NCBI RefSeq assembly: GCF_025519785.1
Contig: NZ_JAOPKZ010000011.1
Location: 1 to 64,000, forward strand
DNA from: Staphylococcus marylandisciuri
GTDB taxonomy: Bacteria; Bacillota; Bacilli; Staphylococcales; Staphylococcaceae
Direction: 5' to 3'
DNA length: 64,000 bases
Part shown: positions 10,730-22,424 of the stretch, in pieces
How positions within the stretch are numbered: the stretch's first letter is position 1
How the letters are laid out: each line of letters starts with the position of its first letter
Program-made: the position numbers and the translations under genes
Notes under the pieces: generated by a model
Database searches by the model: none
What the model was told of the DNA's origin: nothing
The model's input: only the letters and a program-made list of their open reading frames with translations

Positions 10730-12250
10730 TTACTGACCTCCATCTATACTTCCCTTATAGGCACCTTCCTTTAAATAAGTAGCCACAGCTTCTATATCTT
10801 TATGAAACGGTCGATCTTCGGTTATTGAAGGTACTATATTTCGCAACGCATCATATTTAACACGCGTCTTAGGCGATAACTTATCTATACCTTGATATTC
10901 AACTGCTTGAAGCGCGATAATACTCTCGATAGCTAAAACACGACGCGCGTTTTCTACAATCTTGTAGCCATGGCGGGCAGCTATAGTTCCCATAGAGACG
11001 TGATCTTCTTGATTGGCCGAAGATGGAATTGAATCGACACTTGCCGGATGGGCTAACGTTTTATTCTCCGACACGAGGCTTGCAGCTGCATATTGCATGA
11101 CCATAGCCCCACTTTGTAAACCTGGTTGGGGGCTCAAGAAGGCAGGCATACCATTATTTAATTGGGGATTAACTAATCGTTCCAGTCGCCGTTCTGCTAC
11201 ATTAGCTAACTCACTCATACCAATTTTTAAGAAATCTAACGCAAAGGCTACCGGTTGACCGTGGAAATTACCTCCAGAAATAACTAATATTTCGTCATCA
11301 TCATCAAAGATAAGTGGATTATCATTCGCCGCATTCATTTCAAATTCCAGCTTTTCTTTAACATAATTAAATACTTGGAAGCTTGCCCCATGGATTTGCG
11401 GGATACAGCGTAAAGTGTAAGCGTCTTGAACGCGTAGTTCTGCTTGACGTGTCGTCAATTGAGATCCGTCTAACCAGTCTCTCATGCGCGCTGCTACCTC
11501 GATTTGTTCTTGAACATTTCGCACTTGATGCACTTTATCATTATAAGCGTCTATAATGCCATTTAACGCTTGATGTGTAAGTGAAGCAATCCACTCTGCT
11601 TGATAGCCTAAATGTTCCGCTTCAATATAACTTAACACACCCTGAGCAGTCATTGCTTGCGTTCCATTGATAAGTGCTAGACCTTCTTTGGCTTGTAATC
11701 GATGAGGAGCATGGTTTAACTCTTGTAGAACACTGCTACTAGCTCTAATTTCACCCTGATAACTCACATTACCCTCACCAATCAAAGCTAACGCTAAATG
11801 CGATAATGGTGCTAAGTCACCCGAAGCTCCAAGTGACCCTTGTTGTGGTATAACTGGTAAGATGCGCTGATTGATGAAGTACTTAAGCTGCTCAATTAGC
11901 TCTACTGTAACCCCTGAGTGACCTTTCAATAAAGTATTTAAACGTAAGATCATCATGACTAAGCTGACTTCTTCCTCAAAAGCTTCACCCACACCACACG
12001 CGTGGGAACGAATTAAATTGACTTGTAATTGATTGTATTCAGCATCATCAATGCGAACATCACTAAATAGGCCGAAGCCTGTAGTAATCCCATAAACCTT
12101 TGCTTTGCCTTTAATGATACGCTCCACAGTAGCACAACTTTGAGCTACTCGCTTCAGTGAATCTTCTGTTATTTCTACTTGTCCTTCTAAAGCTAAGAAG
12201 TGTTGAATATCACTAATAGATAATGTTTCCCCATTGAGCTTTAATTTCAT
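10730..12250 (-). CDS. hutH: Histidine ammonia-lyase
   Basis: HutH removes ammonia from histidine to give urocanate, the first step of histidine breakdown. The 506-residue protein carries the Ala142-Ser143-Gly144 tripeptide ([14 protein letters not shown]) that cyclises to the MIO cofactor. It also has the family motifs YGITTGFG and NANDNPL. The frame extends upstream to 12322, but the ATG at 12250 has AAGGGGG at good distance and gives the normal family start [14 protein letters not shown]. No other hut genes are adjacent, as is usual for staphylococci near oriC. Confidence 0.95.
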   Translation of the reverse strand: MKLKLNGETLSISDIQHFLALEGQVEITEDSLKRVAQSCATVERIIKGKAKVYGITTGFGLFSDVRIDDAEYNQLQVNLIRSHACGVGEAFEEEVSLVMMILRLNTLLKGHSGVTVELIEQLKYFINQRILPVIPQQGSLGASGDLAPLSHLALALIGEGNVSYQGEIRASSSVLQELNHAPHRLQAKEGLALINGTQAMTAQGVLSYIEAEHLGYQAEWIASLTHQALNGIIDAYNDKVHQVRNVQEQIEVAARMRDWLDGSQLTTRQAELRVQDAYTLRCIPQIHGASFQVFNYVKEKLEFEMNAANDNPLIFDDDDEILVISGGNFHGQPVAFALDFLKIGMSELANVAERRLERLVNPQLNNGMPAFLSPQPGLQSGAMVMQYAAASLVSENKTLAHPASVDSIPSSANQEDHVSMGTIAARHGYKIVENARRVLAIESIIALQAVEYQGIDKLSPKTRVKYDALRNIVPSITEDRPFHKDIEAVATYLKEGAYKGSIDGGQ

Positions 12251-12429
12251 AACCCATTCCCCCTTACGAGCATTTGTAAAAAGTATACGCTTACATTTCA
12301 TTAGTGACAATGCTTCTTCCACAATCCGTAATGAGGTATTGAGTTAACATATTAGTAAGATAAAGTAGGGTGATAGCACTTCCCTTTCGAGTGCCTTGAT
12401 TGACCTATATAAAAAATAGTTAAATTCTA

Positions 12430-12458
12430 TTGACTATTAAGTTTACGAGGTATAGTAT
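12430..12458 (+). promoter_or_regulatory. Probable promoter of nnrD
   Basis: TTGACT and TAGTAT are separated by 17 bp. The predicted transcript would have an unusually long leader of about 300 nt before the nnrD start at 12766. I see no known riboswitch in it. Confidence 0.45.
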
Positions 12459-12765
12459 GATTTATTGTATTTGAAACATAGAGGAAAAAGTCAGATAGAA
12501 ATCTAATGCGTGTTTGTTACACTTTCGTACCGTTGACCAAGATTCTAACAGAGCCAAGCAACTAGCACACGAGTCAATGTGTATTCGCTAGTCCGCATAA
12601 TTCTAGTGTTAAATTTCCAAGCTCTTTCACTAAACTCATAGTAAAAGAGGCAAAAGCATTAATACTTTAACTACGCTCATGGATAATGAGAATGAATCAA
12701 TGGTAAATCATTCAATTTCTTCTATAAAAACGAATGAGGACTCAAAGTCTAAGGGAGGTTCTCCA

Positions 12766-13581
12766 ATGATGAAAACTTTATCAACAACTACTATCCCTCG
12801 TCGTAACGATGAAACACATAAAGGTGATTACGGTCGCATACTCTTGATTGGCGGCAATGCCAACATGGGTGGTGCAATCATGATGGCCGCAACTGCTTGC
12901 GTCTATAGTGGTAGTGGGCTTATTACTGTAGCTACTCATCCTAATAATCATGCCGCGTTACATTCTCGTTGCCCTGAAGCAATGGTGATTGATATGAATG
13001 ATACGAAGACGTTAACTCAACATATTGAGAGTGTAGATTGTATACTCATAGGGCCAGGCCTTGGATGTGATTTCAAAGGTAATAACGCTATTACATTTCT
13101 TCTACAAAATATTCAAGAACATCAAACCTTAATCATCGATGGAGATGCGATTACAATATTTAGTAAGTTAAAGCCTCAATTACCAAATTGTCGTATCATC
13201 TTTACTCCACATCAGATGGAGTGGCAACGTTTAAGTGGTATTGAGATTGCCGATCAAACGCCGGAACGTAATTTAGAAGCGGCGCGTGAATTAAATGCTA
13301 CAATTGTGTTAAAGCAACATGGAACCGAATTATACTTCGAGGAAAACACTTATAAGCTATCTATTGGAACACCTGCCATGGCTACTGGCGGTATGGGAGA
13401 TACGCTAGCTGGTATGATTACAAGTTTTGTCGGCCAATTTGATAATCTTGAGGATGCTGTGACGAGTGCAACGTACATCCATAGTTATATTGGCGAAGAA
13501 CTCTCCAAAACGATGTATGTCGTTCCGCCTACAAGTATTATTAATGAAATCCCACGAGCTATGAAACAATTAGAAGAGTAG
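12766..13581 (+). CDS. nnrD: ADP-dependent (S)-NAD(P)H-hydrate dehydratase
   Basis: NnrD repairs damaged NADH and NADPH hydrates, using ADP. The 271-residue protein from the ATG at 12766 has the YjeF C-terminal, ribokinase-like fold. Visible motifs are GDYGRILLIGGNANMGGA near the N-terminus, GPGLG in the middle, TPHQMEW, and the C-terminal nucleotide loop GGMGDTLAGM. The open frame begins at 12679, but 12766 follows GGGAGG by 6 bp and matches the family start. It faces gyrA across a repeat cluster. The separate NnrE epimerase domain seen in some bacteria is absent here. Confidence 0.92.
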   Translation: MMKTLSTTTIPRRNDETHKGDYGRILLIGGNANMGGAIMMAATACVYSGSGLITVATHPNNHAALHSRCPEAMVIDMNDTKTLTQHIESVDCILIGPGLGCDFKGNNAITFLLQNIQEHQTLIIDGDAITIFSKLKPQLPNCRIIFTPHQMEWQRLSGIEIADQTPERNLEAARELNATIVLKQHGTELYFEENTYKLSIGTPAMATGGMGDTLAGMITSFVGQFDNLEDAVTSATYIHSYIGEELSKTMYVVPPTSIINEIPRAMKQLEE

Positions 13582-13592
13582 TGGAGTTTCAT

Positions 13593-13750
13593 GAAGTTGA
13601 GACATAAAGTTTCTGTGTTCTGGGAAAATGTTTAACGGCGTCCCAACACCAGGATTGTCGACAGATACGCGCACGACGCGACAAAATTTACAAACCCATT
13701 GTGCTCATCGTTCGGTGCTGCTCAACTCCTCAACGCTTTAGTCCGACCTC
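13593..13750. repeat. Dispersed repeat, family B
   Basis: It begins with AGTTGAGACATAAAG right after nnrD and ends with CTTTAGTCCGACCTC, arms that can pair. The interior differs from the other two copies. Confidence 0.5.
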
Positions 13751-13767
13751 ATAAATTCTTAAAAGAG

Positions 13768-13818
13768 GGGAGCGGGACAGAAATCTCTTTATTCAAATTA
13801 GATTTCTGCCCCGCTCCC
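13768..13818. repeat. Family A repeat reduced to its hairpin
   Basis: GGGAGCGGGACAGAAATC and GATTTCTGCCCCGCTCCC form an almost perfect stem, followed by a T-rich stretch. It is a good terminator for nnrD. Confidence 0.65.
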
Positions 13819-13904
13819 TCTTATTTATACCATAATAGCTTTGCGACGTTCGACTGACATTGCTCGTAGAAACTCATTAACTCGTGGTTTAGCGTAAAAA
13901 AATT

Positions 13905-14324
13905 GAGGCTGGGACATAATGTAATGTCTCAACCTCTTCAACATCTCGGCAGTAGATGACTGATTTGAAAACTCGCTTGTATCAAGCTTTTTTCAATTCT
14001 AGTCATCCTTGCCGGGGCGGGACTACGAAATCTTTTTATTTAAATTAGATTTCTGTCCCGCTCCCTCTTTCAGCATCTTGGCAGTAGATGACTGATTTAA
14101 AAAGGCGCTTGTATCAAGCTTTTTTTAATTCTAGTCATCCTTGCCGGGGCGGGACTACGAAATCTCTTTGTTCAAATTAGATTTCTGTCCCGCTCCCTTC
14201 AACATCTCGGCAGTAGATGGCTGATTTGAAAACGCGCTTGTATCAAGCTTTTTCAATTCTAGTCATCTTTGCCGGGGCGGGACTACGAAATCTTTTGTTC
14301 AAATTAGATTTCTGTCCCGCTCCC
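13905..14324 (-). repeat. Three tandem copies of family A repeat
   Basis: Copies end at about 14065, 14197 and 14324, each closing with TTTCTGTCCCGCTCCC. All three are in the same orientation, between the convergent nnrD and gyrA genes. The first keeps the GGCTGGGACATAA head; the second and third begin at the CATCTYGGCAGTAGATG part, as expected from unequal exchange. Confidence 0.8.
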
Positions 14325-14352
14325 AATTGATCGATGAGTTTAACGTATTGAG

Positions 14353-17016
14353 CTACTCGTTATCGTCCTCATCCTGTTGAATATCCTCATTAACACGATC
14401 CATAAAGTCTTGTCTTAATTCTGTAGGCCCTTCGTCAGTAGACTGACCAGAAGCCTCTTCGTGTGTATCTAATTCTGTATGAATGGCATTACCTGGTGCG
14501 TCATCTTCAATGACTTCTTCTTGAGTTGGAGTGCCAGGTTCAACATTTTCACTGCCTTCCTGTGTATCCTCCGCTTCTTCTTCTTTAACTTTAGCTACGG
14601 TAGCGACGTGTTGATTCTCACCTAAGCGAATGAGCCTTACACCTTGAGCTGCACGACCATTCTGAGATATGTTTTGTACATCCATCCGTATGATCACACC
14701 ATGATTAGTCACTACCATGATATCCTCGTCGCCGTTCACTGTAGTGATGCAAACAATATTTCCATTACGTTCAGTGACAGTAGCTGTCTTAATACCTTTT
14801 CCACCACGGTTTGATAGACGGTATTCATTAACCGGCGTCCGTTTACCATAGCCGTGTTCAGTTACTACGAGAATTTCATCTTCACTGTTCTCATGTGCGA
14901 CATCTAAACCGACCACTACATCATTTTCTCTTAAACTAATCCCTTTAACACCAGCCGCATTTCGACCTAGTGGACGCAACGTACTTTCTTTAAAGCGAAT
15001 TAGAGAGGCATGCGCAGTACCTAATAAGATGTCTTCTGAACCATCTGTTAAACGTACCGCTATAAGCTCATCATCTTCTTTGAAACTAATTGCTATCTTA
15101 CCGTTTTTATTTATATGAGAGAAGTTACTTAATGCTGAGCGTTTGACGATACCGCGTTTCGTCGCGAAGACCAAGAAGTGATCTTCAGTAGTAAGGTCTT
15201 GAACAGCTATCATGGTGCTGATACTCTCATCTGTATCGAGCTCTATAGCGTTAACTACCGGTATACCTTTAGACTGACGTGAGAGTTCTGGCACTTCGTA
15301 ACCTTTGAGTTTATACACACGTCCTTTATTAGTGAAGAAGAGCACGTGATCATGGGTACTTAACGTCACTAGCTGACTTACAAAGTCCTCTTCAAGCGTA
15401 TTCATACCTTGTACGCCCCGGCCTCCTCGATTCTGAGAACGATATGTAGAGACGGGTAAACGCTTAATGTAATTATTATGACTTAAAGTGATGACAATTT
15501 GTTCTTCAGGTATGAGGTCTTCATCCTCAATGTTGTCGATACTACCGAGCTGAATTTCAGTTCTTCGCTCATCTCCGAAACGATCACGTATCTCAATCAA
15601 TTCATCTCGCACAATTTGTAATAACAACTCGTCATCAGCTAAGATTTCTTTTAATTCTTTAATATATTGCACAAGCTCGTTGTATTCTGATTCAACCTTA
15701 TCTCTTTCTAATCCTGTGAGGCGTCTCAAACGCATATCTAGGATAGCTTGAGCTTGTCTGTCGGTAAGTTTAAAGCGCTCTTGTAAACGCTCCATAGCGA
15801 TCTTATCAGTTTCAGATTCACGAATTGTATTGATGATTTCATCGATGTGATCTAATGCTATTCTTAAACCTTCTAATATATGAGCGCGATCTTGTGCTTT
15901 CTTAAGATTATATTCCGTACGGCGACGCACTACTACTTTTTGATGATCTAAGTAATGTACTAAAGCCTCTTTGAGGGAGATCAGTTTAGGTCGGCCATTG
16001 ACTAACGCGATCGTATTTACTCCGAAAGACGTTTGCAATGGCGTTAGTTTGTACAAGTTATTTAAGATAACGTTCGCATTGGCGTCTTTACGGATATCAA
16101 TAACTACGCGTACGCCTGTACGAAGACTTGTTTCGTCTCTCAAATCAGTAATGCCATCTACTTTTTTGTCTCGTGCAAGTTCAGCAATTTTTTCAATCAT
16201 ACGTGCTTTATTAACTTGATAAGGAATTTCTGTTACAACGATGCGTTGGCGTCCTCCGCCACGTTCTTCTATTTCAGCACGGGCGCGCATTTGAATAGCG
16301 CCCCGTCCTGTTTCATAAGCTCGTCGAATACCACTTTTACCCATAATCAAGCCTGCAGTAGGGAAGTCTGGACCTTGAATATCTTCCATCAACTCTCCGA
16401 CTGTGATGTCTGGATTATGACTTAAACTTAATACACCATTAATGATTTCCGTTAAATTGTGAGGTGGGATGTTCGTTGCCATACCCACTGCGATACCACT
16501 TGCACCGTTAACGAGCAGGTTAGGGAAACGTGAAGGTAAGACTACTGGTTCTCTTTCTGTACCGTCATAGTTATCGATAAAGTCGATCGTATCTTTATTA
16601 ATATCACGTAACATTTCTAAGGTGATCTTAGTCATCTTAGCCTCAGTGTAACGCATAGCTGCTGCGCCATCGCCGTCCATCGAACCAAAGTTACCTTGCC
16701 CGTCTACAAGGGGATAACGATAACTGAAGTTCTGAGCCATTCTCACCATGGCTTCATATATTGAAGAGTCGCCGTGTGGATGGTATTTACCCATGACATC
16801 ACCAACGATACGCGCTGACTTTTTATATGGTTTATCAGGCGTCATTCCCTGCTCATTTAACCCGTACAATATACGACGATGTACAGGTTTGAGTCCATCT
16901 CTTACGTCTGGTAAGGCACGCGATACGATGACACTCATCGCATAGTCTAAGAACGATTCACGCATTTCATTCGTAATATTACGTTCATTAATTCTTGATT
17001 CAGGTAGTTCAGACAT
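14353..17016 (-). CDS. gyrA: DNA gyrase subunit A
   Basis: GyrA is the DNA-cutting and rejoining subunit of gyrase. From the ATG at 17016 it has 887 residues. The frame can be extended to a TTG at 17034, but that codon lies within the AAGGAGG ribosome site. The catalytic tyrosine sits in [11 protein letters not shown]. The quinolone-resistance region [15 protein letters not shown] has Ser84, Ser85 and Glu88, the susceptible form. C-terminal beta-pinwheel blades (about 500-810) include the GyrA box QNRGGRG, followed by an acidic tail of about 70 residues. It lies 35 bp downstream of gyrB and is probably co-transcribed. Confidence 0.98.
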   Translation of the reverse strand: MSELPESRINERNITNEMRESFLDYAMSVIVSRALPDVRDGLKPVHRRILYGLNEQGMTPDKPYKKSARIVGDVMGKYHPHGDSSIYEAMVRMAQNFSYRYPLVDGQGNFGSMDGDGAAAMRYTEAKMTKITLEMLRDINKDTIDFIDNYDGTEREPVVLPSRFPNLLVNGASGIAVGMATNIPPHNLTEIINGVLSLSHNPDITVGELMEDIQGPDFPTAGLIMGKSGIRRAYETGRGAIQMRARAEIEERGGGRQRIVVTEIPYQVNKARMIEKIAELARDKKVDGITDLRDETSLRTGVRVVIDIRKDANANVILNNLYKLTPLQTSFGVNTIALVNGRPKLISLKEALVHYLDHQKVVVRRRTEYNLKKAQDRAHILEGLRIALDHIDEIINTIRESETDKIAMERLQERFKLTDRQAQAILDMRLRRLTGLERDKVESEYNELVQYIKELKEILADDELLLQIVRDELIEIRDRFGDERRTEIQLGSIDNIEDEDLIPEEQIVITLSHNNYIKRLPVSTYRSQNRGGRGVQGMNTLEEDFVSQLVTLSTHDHVLFFTNKGRVYKLKGYEVPELSRQSKGIPVVNAIELDTDESISTMIAVQDLTTEDHFLVFATKRGIVKRSALSNFSHINKNGKIAISFKEDDELIAVRLTDGSEDILLGTAHASLIRFKESTLRPLGRNAAGVKGISLRENDVVVGLDVAHENSEDEILVVTEHGYGKRTPVNEYRLSNRGGKGIKTATVTERNGNIVCITTVNGDEDIMVVTNHGVIIRMDVQNISQNGRAAQGVRLIRLGENQHVATVAKVKEEEAEDTQEGSENVEPGTPTQEEVIEDDAPGNAIHTELDTHEEASGQSTDEGPTELRQDFMDRVNEDIQQDEDDNE

Positions 17017-17051
17017 CAAGGTGTCCTCCTTCAAAATTTCGGTTCATGATT

Positions 17052-18980
17052 TTAGAAATCTAGGTTGGCGTAAACTGCATTATCTTCTATAAATTGTCTA
17101 CGATTCTCAACTACGTCGCCCATCAACATTTCAAACGTTTGGTCGGCATCTATGGCATCGTCTAAAGTGACTTGTAACATTGAGCGATGCTCAGGGTTCA
17201 TCGTCGTTTCCCACAATTGATCAGCGTTCATCTCACCCAAACCTTTGTAACGAGAAATTGATAACTTTTGAGATGAAGATAACTCTGATTTCAATTTATC
17301 TAATTCACGATCGTTGAAGACATAGTATTTTTGCTTGCCTTGCGTCACTTTATATAAAGGTGGCTGTGCAATATAGACATAACCCGCTTCAATTAACGGT
17401 CTCATGTAACGGTAGAAGAATGTGAGTAATAACGTCCGTATATGAGCCCCATCCACATCTGCATCTGTCATGATAATGATGCGATGATAACGCGCTTTAC
17501 TGAGGTCGAATTCACCGCCAATACCTGTACCGAAAGCGGTAATCATTGAGCGAATTTCATTGTTGTTAAGGATTCTATCTAAGCGTGATTTCTCGACATT
17601 TAGGATCTTTCCTCTCAACGGTAAGATAGCCTGAGTCGTCGAATCTCGACCTTCTTTCGTAGACCCCCCGGCAGAGTCCCCTTCGACGATAAATATCTCA
17701 CTCACTTCAGGATCTTTACTTGAACAATCAGCGAGTTTACCTGGCAGGCTAGAGACTTCTAAAGCTGACTTACGGCGTGTCACCTCGCGTGCTTTTTTAG
17801 CAGCTACTCTCGCTCTTGAAGCCATTATTCCTTTATCCACGATCACGCGTCCTACTTGAGGATGTTCATATAGGAAGCGCTCAAATTGTTCCGAGAATAA
17901 CTTGTCTACGATTTGGCGAACCTCAGAATTACCGAGTTTAGTTTTCGTTTGACCTTCAAATTGTGGATCACCATGTTTGATGGAGACAACTGCTGTCAGA
18001 CCTTCTCTAGTGTCTTCACCGGATAACTTATCTTTATCGTCTTTAATAATCTTACTCTGAATTCCATAACTATTAAGGATGCGTGAAAGCGCACGTTTAA
18101 ATCCTTCTTCGTGCGTGCCCCCTTCATAGGTATGAATATTATTAGCATACGTGAGTAAATTTGTAGCGAAACCGCTGTTATATTGCAAAGCGATTTCTAC
18201 TTCGACATCGTCTTTAGTTTGATGAATGTAAATCGGTTCATCGTGAAGTGGTTCTTTATTCTCATTCATCATTTCAACGTATGACTTGATACCACCTTCA
18301 TAGTGATACTTGTCCTCAGTTACTTCATCTTCATCACGTTCGTCACGCAACGTAATCATGATACCTTTATTTAAAAAGGCAAGCTCCTTAATACGTTGTT
18401 GTAAAGTATCATAATCATATACTGTCGTTTCCGTAAAAATATCAGAGTCAGCTTTAAATCTTATTTCTGTACCTGTATGATCGTCGTCTGTTTCACCTAT
18501 TACTTTAAGGTCGAAAAGCGGTACGCCGCGTTCGTAAGCCTGATGATAAATCTTGTTATCGATATGTACATAGACTTCTAATCGTTCAGATAAAGCGTTA
18601 ACCACAGAAGAGCCCACGCCATGAAGACCACCTGAGACCTTGTAACCGCCTCCGCCAAATTTACCACCGGCATGAAGCACTGTTAGTATGACTTCCACTG
18701 CTGGGCGCCCCATCTTTTCATGCATACCTACAGGGATACCACGACCATTATCAGTTACCTTGATCCAATTATCCTTCTCAATCGTCACTTCAATAGTATC
18801 TGCATAGCCTGCTAACGCTTCATCGATACTGTTATCTACGATTTCCCAAACGAGATGGTGTAGACCTCTCTCTGACGTTGAACCGATATACATTCCAGGA
18901 CGTTTGCGTACTGCTTCAAGACCTTCTAATACTTGTATTTGTCCAGCGCCATAATTTTCCGTGTTGTTCACATCTGACAA
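17052..18980 (-). CDS. gyrB: DNA gyrase subunit B
   Basis: GyrB is the ATPase subunit of gyrase. It has the GHKL ATPase domain ([36 protein letters not shown]), the transducer domain, and a TOPRIM domain with EGDSAGG and DADVDG. It ends with the C-terminal GyrA-interaction region. I placed the start at the TTG at 18980 because AAGGTGG lies 5 bp upstream. The in-frame GTG at 18995 (start MKVEALSD) has no ribosome site and would be 647 residues, against 642 here. It follows recF closely and precedes gyrA. Confidence 0.97.
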   Translation of the reverse strand: MSDVNNTENYGAGQIQVLEGLEAVRKRPGMYIGSTSERGLHHLVWEIVDNSIDEALAGYADTIEVTIEKDNWIKVTDNGRGIPVGMHEKMGRPAVEVILTVLHAGGKFGGGGYKVSGGLHGVGSSVVNALSERLEVYVHIDNKIYHQAYERGVPLFDLKVIGETDDDHTGTEIRFKADSDIFTETTVYDYDTLQQRIKELAFLNKGIMITLRDERDEDEVTEDKYHYEGGIKSYVEMMNENKEPLHDEPIYIHQTKDDVEVEIALQYNSGFATNLLTYANNIHTYEGGTHEEGFKRALSRILNSYGIQSKIIKDDKDKLSGEDTREGLTAVVSIKHGDPQFEGQTKTKLGNSEVRQIVDKLFSEQFERFLYEHPQVGRVIVDKGIMASRARVAAKKAREVTRRKSALEVSSLPGKLADCSSKDPEVSEIFIVEGDSAGGSTKEGRDSTTQAILPLRGKILNVEKSRLDRILNNNEIRSMITAFGTGIGGEFDLSKARYHRIIIMTDADVDGAHIRTLLLTFFYRYMRPLIEAGYVYIAQPPLYKVTQGKQKYYVFNDRELDKLKSELSSSQKLSISRYKGLGEMNADQLWETTMNPEHRSMLQVTLDDAIDADQTFEMLMGDVVENRRQFIEDNAVYANLDF

Positions 18981-19001
18981 TGCTTCCACCTTCACTTTCT
19001 A

Positions 19002-20117
19002 TTACTTAGTAATTTCGCCTTCTTTAATGCGATACAGTTTCGCATTTCTCATAATCTCATGATCAATACCATCTACTGAGGTTGTCGTCACAAATGTTTG
19101 TACTTTGTGTTGAATCGTGCTCAATAAATGCGATTGACGTGAGTCATCTAACTCACTTAACACGTCGTCTAATAGCAGAATGGGGTATTCGCCTACTTCT
19201 ACCTTCATCAGCTCAATTTCTGCAAGTTTAATTGACAAGGCGGTCGTACGTTGCTGACCTTGCGAGCCATAGGTTTGTGTGTCCATGCCATTGACGTCGA
19301 AACCTAAGTCGTCTCGATGTGGTCCATATAAACACACGCCTCTTTCTATTTCCCGATCCATGTTATCGCTTAATGTCTTGAAGACGTCTTCAATTAATTC
19401 CGATTCCTTCCCACTCATATCACTTAATTTAATACTAGGTAAGTACTTGAGTTTGAGTTTCTCGCGCGCATCTGTAATACCTTCATGGATTGGTTGGGCG
19501 AGAGCTTCAAGTTCCTTAATAAATTGATTTCTGCGTATCGTAACTTTATAAGCGTATTCGGCAAACTGTTGATTTAAGACTTCCAGCATAGTGCTATCAG
19601 TCTTATTTCCATGTTGTAGTTGCTTTAAATAGTTGTTTTTTTGCTTGAGGATACGTTGGTATTGAGCTAGATCATTAAGATATACTGCTGAGATTTGTCC
19701 TAGCTCCATATCGATAAATCGCCTTCTAATTTGCGGGGAACCTTTAACTATATTTAAATCCTCGGGCGCAAATAATACGACGTTGAGATGGCCGACATAT
19801 TGAGTGAGTTTGCTTTGTTCTAAATGGTTTACCTTGACCTGCTTACCCTTTTTAGTGATAAACATGGTGAGTGGCATCTCTCCGAATCGGTAATCTAGCG
19901 CGCCCTCTATCTTTGCGTAATCACTGTTGAAGCGAATGAGTTCTTTATCATGAGAAGTACGATGACTTTTCGCTAATGCAAGCACATAAATAGACTCTAG
20001 AAGATTGGTCTTACCTTGAGCGTTATCACCTATTAAGATGTTTACCTCTGGGTGACAATCAAGTTGAATCGATTCGTAATTTCGATAATTTTCAAGTTGG
20101 AGTGTGTTTAATTTCAT
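19002..20117 (-). CDS. recF: DNA replication and repair protein RecF
   Basis: RecF is an SMC-like ATPase that helps load RecA at gaps in DNA. The 371-residue protein shows Walker [13 protein letters not shown] near residue 30, a coiled-coil middle, and the signature and Walker B region [18 protein letters not shown]...[11 protein letters not shown]. It overlaps yaaA by four bases, so the two are coupled, and gyrB follows after 6-20 bp. This is the standard oriC order. Confidence 0.97.
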   Translation of the reverse strand: MKLNTLQLENYRNYESIQLDCHPEVNILIGDNAQGKTNLLESIYVLALAKSHRTSHDKELIRFNSDYAKIEGALDYRFGEMPLTMFITKKGKQVKVNHLEQSKLTQYVGHLNVVLFAPEDLNIVKGSPQIRRRFIDMELGQISAVYLNDLAQYQRILKQKNNYLKQLQHGNKTDSTMLEVLNQQFAEYAYKVTIRRNQFIKELEALAQPIHEGITDAREKLKLKYLPSIKLSDMSGKESELIEDVFKTLSDNMDREIERGVCLYGPHRDDLGFDVNGMDTQTYGSQGQQRTTALSIKLAEIELMKVEVGEYPILLLDDVLSELDDSRQSHLLSTIQHKVQTFVTTTSVDGIDHEIMRNAKLYRIKEGEITK

Positions 20118-20356
20118 TCTTCACCTTGATACGCAATGAGGTAAGAGCTTATTTCAGGTATTTCAGGAATATCAATTCTGTCTTGATGAGCAAGCTTCTT
20201 GCCACGTCTTGTTTCACGTACGCCGTTTATTAAGACTTCGAAATCTAGTAAAAACCATTTCGCTTGTCCACCAGATTCAATAATTGCTTCATTCTTTAAA
20301 AATTGACCTAAAGTAATCTCATTATCAACGACTACTGTTTCTACCAACTGACTCAC
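20114..20356 (-). CDS. yaaA: S4-domain RNA-binding protein YaaA
   Basis: This 80-residue S4-like protein has the pattern [23 protein letters not shown] and [13 protein letters not shown], typical of the YaaA/YlmH-type RNA-binding fold. Its role is not well defined; it lies between dnaN and recF in most Firmicutes. It overlaps recF by four bases. Nearly 700 bp, including a family A repeat, separate it from dnaN. Confidence 0.9.
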   Translation of the reverse strand: MSQLVETVVVDNEITLGQFLKNEAIIESGGQAKWFLLDFEVLINGVRETRRGKKLAHQDRIDIPEIPEISSYLIAYQGEE

Positions 20357-21048
20357 TCCAATCCATGTTGTTACTACATCATTATACCTTTTTTCAGCTA
20401 AAATTTCATGTCTTGACGGGTTAAAATCAACTGATTTTTACGCATTTACAACTTAATTATTTATCTGCGCGTACGATAAAACTTTGTAGTATCAACTATT
20501 GAGTATGTATTGATAGTAATCTACTGAATTTTGAATTTTAAGGGGGTATTTAGAGTAAATAACCCATTCTTGATAGATATATCCTTTTTTAAAATTATAG
20601 CTAAAATTAAAGCTCTAAATGTATTTAAAATCTAAATATGGATTACCTTTCTAATATTTTAGCTCACTTAGAATAATAAATAGGAAAACTCGGCCTTTAC
20701 GTTTAGAGCCACTAGATGATCAGGGGGCCCCAACAAAGAGAAACTGGTAAACCAGTTTCTACAAGCACAGCGAGTTGGGGTGGAAAAGCAAAGCCATTCA
20801 ATATGAATTATTGATTATAAAGAAGTAGGGAGCGGGACAGAAATCTAATTTGAATAAAAAAATTTCGTAGTCCCGCTCCGGCAAGGATGACTAGAATTGA
20901 AAAAAGCTTGATACAAGCGCATTTTCAAATCAGTCATCTACTGCCAAGATGTTAAAAGGCTGGGATTTATGTCCCAGCCTCCTCTGTTTCGCTGATATTA
21001 TATTTTAAAAGATTTACGGTTGCTAGATTGAAGACGATGTAGAAATTG
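20357..21048. other. Long intergenic region between yaaA and dnaN
   Basis: It holds a family A repeat (20828-20982) and, before it, a short GGGGCCCCAAC...GTTGGGG palindrome (about 20723-20780). The segment 20400-20700 is AT-rich; I see no gene or RNA there. Confidence 0.5.
20828..20982 (+). repeat. Dispersed intergenic repeat, family A, full copy
   Basis: The copy runs from GGGAGCGGGACAG to the GGCTGGGATTTATGTCCCAGCC hairpin. It lies just beyond the dnaN stop codon and inside the dnaN-yaaA gap. If it ends transcription it would separate dnaA-dnaN from yaaA-recF-gyrBA. Confidence 0.75.
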
Positions 21049-22179
21049 TTAATAAGTACGAATCGGTAATATCAATTGAGTGACTGTGTCATCATCCTTA
21101 GGTTTGAGGATGAATGGTTTCATCGTTCCAAAGAATTCTACATCTACGTCATCATTATCGATGGCTTTTAAGGCGTCCATCATGTATTTAGAGTTAAATG
21201 AAATCTTAAGGTTACCACCTTCAACTTCATTTGCTTCAACTTCTTCTTTCACCGTACCAATTTCTGGAGAAGTAGAGGAAAGTTCAACTATTTGATTACC
21301 TGTACTTAATTTGATGACATTGTTTCCACCTTCACGCGCTAATAAAGAAGCTCTGTCAATCGCGTGGTAGAATTCCCCATTATTTAACCCTAATTTAATC
21401 TCATAATTCTCAGGGAATAAACGAGACGTATCAGGATAATGGCCTTCTAGTAAACGAGAGATAAAGTTAATATGACCTACGCGGAATAAGACTTGATTTG
21501 AAGCGAAGAAGATATCTATCGTTTCGTCACTATCTGAAACAATCTTATTCAACTCAGCTAGAGCTTTACCTGGAATGATGACATTTTTATCATCTGATTC
21601 ATCTTCTAAAGCAAGCTTTCTTACAGCTAAGCGATGAGAGTCAGTTGCTGTGCATATTAATTCATTGTCTTGTATAAGCCAATTCACTCCCGTTAATACT
21701 GGCCGTGTTTCTGACGTGGACACTGCAAAATTGGTTTGTGCAATTACGTTTTTTAGCACTTTTACCGGAATTTGAATAGCGTCATCTCTTGAAACTTCAG
21801 GTAACAGTGGATATTGGTCTGGGTCTAAACCGCTTAGGTTAAATTCAGAATGACCAGAAGTGATAAGTGTTTGGAACTGTTCATTAGTTGCTAATTTAAC
21901 ATCTCTGCCTGGCAATTTCTTGATGATATCCACAAAGAAACGACCAGGGAGGACAACTGAGCCTTCTTCAGAAATAGTGACAATGTCTTCGCCGTCAACT
22001 TGTTTAGGTATAGTAATTTCGATGGAGATTTCAGAGTCCGAACCGGTAAGTATGACTTCACTTTGTTTAGCGTCGATCTTAATACCGGTAAGTACAGGTA
22101 AAGTAGTTCTAGGTGAAATGGCTTTGAGTGTGTCATTCAGTTGATTAATAAAGTAATCACGTTTAATTGAAAATTCCAT
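21049..22179 (-). CDS. dnaN: DNA polymerase III beta subunit (sliding clamp)
   Basis: DnaN is the ring-shaped clamp that holds the polymerase on DNA. The 376-residue protein has three repeated clamp folds and begins MEFSIKRDYFINQLNDTLKA. The family motif TDSHRLAVRK is in the middle, and it ends with LILPIRTY, the clamp C-terminus that forms part of the partner-binding pocket. AAGGAG precedes the ATG. The gap to dnaA carries DnaA boxes and an AT-rich stretch. Confidence 0.97.
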   Translation of the reverse strand: MEFSIKRDYFINQLNDTLKAISPRTTLPVLTGIKIDAKQSEVILTGSDSEISIEITIPKQVDGEDIVTISEEGSVVLPGRFFVDIIKKLPGRDVKLATNEQFQTLITSGHSEFNLSGLDPDQYPLLPEVSRDDAIQIPVKVLKNVIAQTNFAVSTSETRPVLTGVNWLIQDNELICTATDSHRLAVRKLALEDESDDKNVIIPGKALAELNKIVSDSDETIDIFFASNQVLFRVGHINFISRLLEGHYPDTSRLFPENYEIKLGLNNGEFYHAIDRASLLAREGGNNVIKLSTGNQIVELSSTSPEIGTVKEEVEANEVEGGNLKISFNSKYMMDALKAIDNDDVDVEFFGTMKPFILKPKDDDTVTQLILPIRTY

Positions 22180-22261
22180 TATAATTCTAAACTCCTTCCA
22201 GTCGTTTATATTAATTATATAGGTTTTAAATTCGTAGTAATAGTAGTAGGGCCTGTTAATT

Positions 22262-22424
22262 AGTGGATAACTCGATTCATTTCAGAGTCGCCAAGGTTAT
22301 GAACATGTGGATAAAGTGTGGGTGGTCTGTTTCCTTTTTCCACAATATCCACAATTACACGTTTAGTTTTACCACTTTTTTTACGTCATCAAATCTAAAT
22401 TTATTATTTTGTACTCAATTATAT
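22262..22424. other. oriC, dnaA-dnaN part: DnaA boxes and AT-rich unwinding region
   Basis: DnaA boxes are seen at 22262-22270 (TTATCCACT on minus), 22306-22314 (perfect TTATCCACA on minus), 22336-22344 and 22345-22353 (each one mismatch). A strongly AT-rich stretch follows at about 22365-22430 and is the likely site of strand opening. The arrangement matches the bipartite origin of Bacillus and Staphylococcus. Confidence 0.85.

Noticed and set aside
13905..14324. Tandem repeats that could be taken for a CRISPR array
   Set aside because: Units are about 130-160 bp and match each other throughout, without short repeats and unique spacers, and no cas genes are present.
20211..20226. TGTTTCACGT inside yaaA as a parS site
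   Set aside because: Only the left half matches; the right half differs at most positions.
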